This document shows positions 17,280 to 18,477 of a stretch of DNA of 18,477 bases, one piece after another. The stretch covers positions 1 through 18,477 of the forward strand of contig JAIPBB010000075.1 of the NCBI GenBank assembly GCA_021739805.1, written 5' to 3'. The notes under the pieces were generated by a model that searched no databases, was not told where the DNA came from, and worked only from the letters and a program-made list of their open reading frames with translations. Made by a program: the position numbers and the translations under genes. Source of the DNA: Saprospiraceae bacterium. GTDB lineage: Bacteria > Bacteroidota > Bacteroidia > Bacteroidales > JAIPBB01. Each line of letters begins with the position of its first letter. Positions within the stretch are counted from its first letter, which is position 1.

Positions 17280-18477
17280 ATGCTAAATAATAAAACAAAA
17301 TTGAAACACGGATTTCTAATATTTTCTTTTATTTTTTTTAACACCATAACTTTATCTGCACAAGTTTACGATTTTAAAAACCTGAATGTAAAAGATGGGC
17401 TGCCTTCAGGAGAGGTATATGATGCTGTTCAGGATAGCCTTGGCTATTTGTGGTTTGCTACTGAAGCAGGTATCTGTAAATATGACGGTTACTCATTTAA
17501 AACTATATCGCAATACCAAAAACATTATGATAATAGCATTGTAAAACTTTTCAAAGATATTGATGGTAAAATATGGTTTTCTACATATAGAGGAAAGTTT
17601 GGTTACATTTTAAATAATTCAATGTTTTTTCATAGACTATGTGATTCGATTTCAATAGGTGGTTCATTTATAAATAATATTTATGTTGACAGTACAAATA
17701 AACTTTGGTTAACAGCATACACAGGACAGCTTTTTATTTCTGATGAAAAACAAAAAAAAATAATCAAAAATATTGCACCAACAAGCAAAGTTGAATTGTT
17801 GTTATTTAAACCTTTTGGTAAGAGTTGGATATATTCAACATTTCGCCACTATTATGGCATTAATGATAATAAGGTTAGGGTAAAGGAAGGCTTAAAAATT
17901 ATTGATGGAGACTATCAAATACATATTAACACTCCTAATTATGAAAATACATATTATTCTAGATATTGTAAAATAGCAGAAAATGATTATCTTGTATCTA
18001 TATCTCACCATTTATTTAGAATAAAAGATAATGAAGTCGTATTGATGAGAATTCTTGATGATGCAATTATCGACATATTTAAGGATTGTCAAAATAAAAT
18101 GTGGATTAGTGTTTTAAGAAATGGTGTTCTCAGATATGATATTAATGATTTAAACAATCCCGAACTTCATTTGTTTGAAGGTCGGACAATTTCAAAAGTT
18201 GTACAGGATTATGAATTGAATTTTTGGTTTAGTTCTATAGATAAAGGAATTTATTTTATTCCATCTATGAAATTTTCTATTATCAATGGAACCTCTGATA
18301 AAATGATTAATTCATTAACTTTTATTAATAATACAGATTTCTATTCTCAACTTCATAATGGATGTTTGAAAATTAATATAGGGAAACGTAAAGTAAGTGA
18401 ACCTAAAAAGGTATATCTTAAAAGTCGGATTCGTAAGGAAATACCAGAACTCAATTCTATAAATAATTTCCTGGTAG
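17280..18477 (+). CDS. Two-component beta-propeller sensor protein, N-terminal part (3' truncated)
   Basis: Reading from the ATG at 17280 the frame is open for 399 codons to the window edge. Residues 1-27 form a signal peptide (basic start, FLIFSFIFF core, cleavage after LSA before Gln28). A series of Reg_prop-type propeller strands follows: YDAVQDSLGYLWFATEAGI with KYDGYSF, LFKDIDGKIWFSTYRG, IYVDSTNKLWLTAYTG, IFKDCQNKMWISVLRNG with VLRYD, and VVQDYELNFWFSSIDKG. The first is the classic form and later ones are degenerate. In this family the periplasmic propeller senses a ligand and is normally followed by a Y_Y_Y domain, a membrane segment and a histidine kinase or other output domain; that part lies outside the window, so the output is inferred. 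An upstream start is unlikely because no in-frame ATG precedes the signal peptide. It is separated from the secreted-protein array by a 198-bp repeat spacer and probably has its own promoter. Confidence 0.9.
   Translation, partial: MLNNKTKLKHGFLIFSFIFFNTITLSAQVYDFKNLNVKDGLPSGEVYDAVQDSLGYLWFATEAGICKYDGYSFKTISQYQKHYDNSIVKLFKDIDGKIWFSTYRGKFGYILNNSMFFHRLCDSISIGGSFINNIYVDSTNKLWLTAYTGQLFISDEKQKKIIKNIAPTSKVELLLFKPFGKSWIYSTFRHYYGINDNKVRVKEGLKIIDGDYQIHINTPNYENTYYSRYCKIAENDYLVSISHHLFRIKDNEVVLMRILDDAIIDIFKDCQNKMWISVLRNGVLRYDINDLNNPELHLFEGRTISKVVQDYELNFWFSSIDKGIYFIPSMKFSIINGTSDKMINSLTFINNTDFYSQLHNGCLKINIGKRKVSEPKKVYLKSRIRKEIPELNSINNFLV

Overview
This is an AT-rich window in which every convincing gene lies on the + strand. 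It looks like chromosomal DNA from a member of the Bacteroidota. Four signs point there: C-terminal type IX secretion (T9SS type A) sorting domains on every gene whose end is visible, TAnnTTTG-type promoter boxes, no Shine-Dalgarno sequences, and a Reg_prop-type sensor gene. Genus and habitat cannot be read from the sequence, and no T9SS machinery gene is present.

Layout: positions 1-758 hold the 3' end of a modular secreted protein, followed by a strong intrinsic terminator and a 405-bp gap. Positions 1164-7361, 7446-12320 and 12471-17081 hold three complete giant secreted proteins of 2065, 1624 and 1536 residues. Each has a signal peptide, one shared N-terminal beta-sandwich plus Ig-like module, strings of MAM-like jelly-roll and CARDB-like domains, and a C-terminal sorting domain. 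The 2065- and 1536-residue proteins also carry a parallel beta-helix; the 1624-residue protein instead carries an Ig-like/lamin-tail/GEVED block. Positions 17082-17279 are a repeat-rich spacer with heptamer arrays flanking an imperfect palindrome. From 17280 to the window end runs the 5' part of a beta-propeller sensor gene, probably a hybrid or LytS-type sensor kinase, cut by the window edge.

Together the first four genes form a tandem family of surface or extracellular proteins that appears to have grown by duplication, module exchange and local gene conversion. The clearest signals are two. The 1536-residue protein is collinear with the N-terminal half of the first giant gene and the C-terminal part of the second. 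The DNA for the sorting domain is 96% identical between the second and third giant genes (8 differences in 218 bp, no gaps), while flanking DNA is strongly diverged. The substrates of these proteins are unknown; adhesion or polymer binding is an inference from domain types. No phage, CRISPR, tRNA, rRNA or transposase gene was seen.
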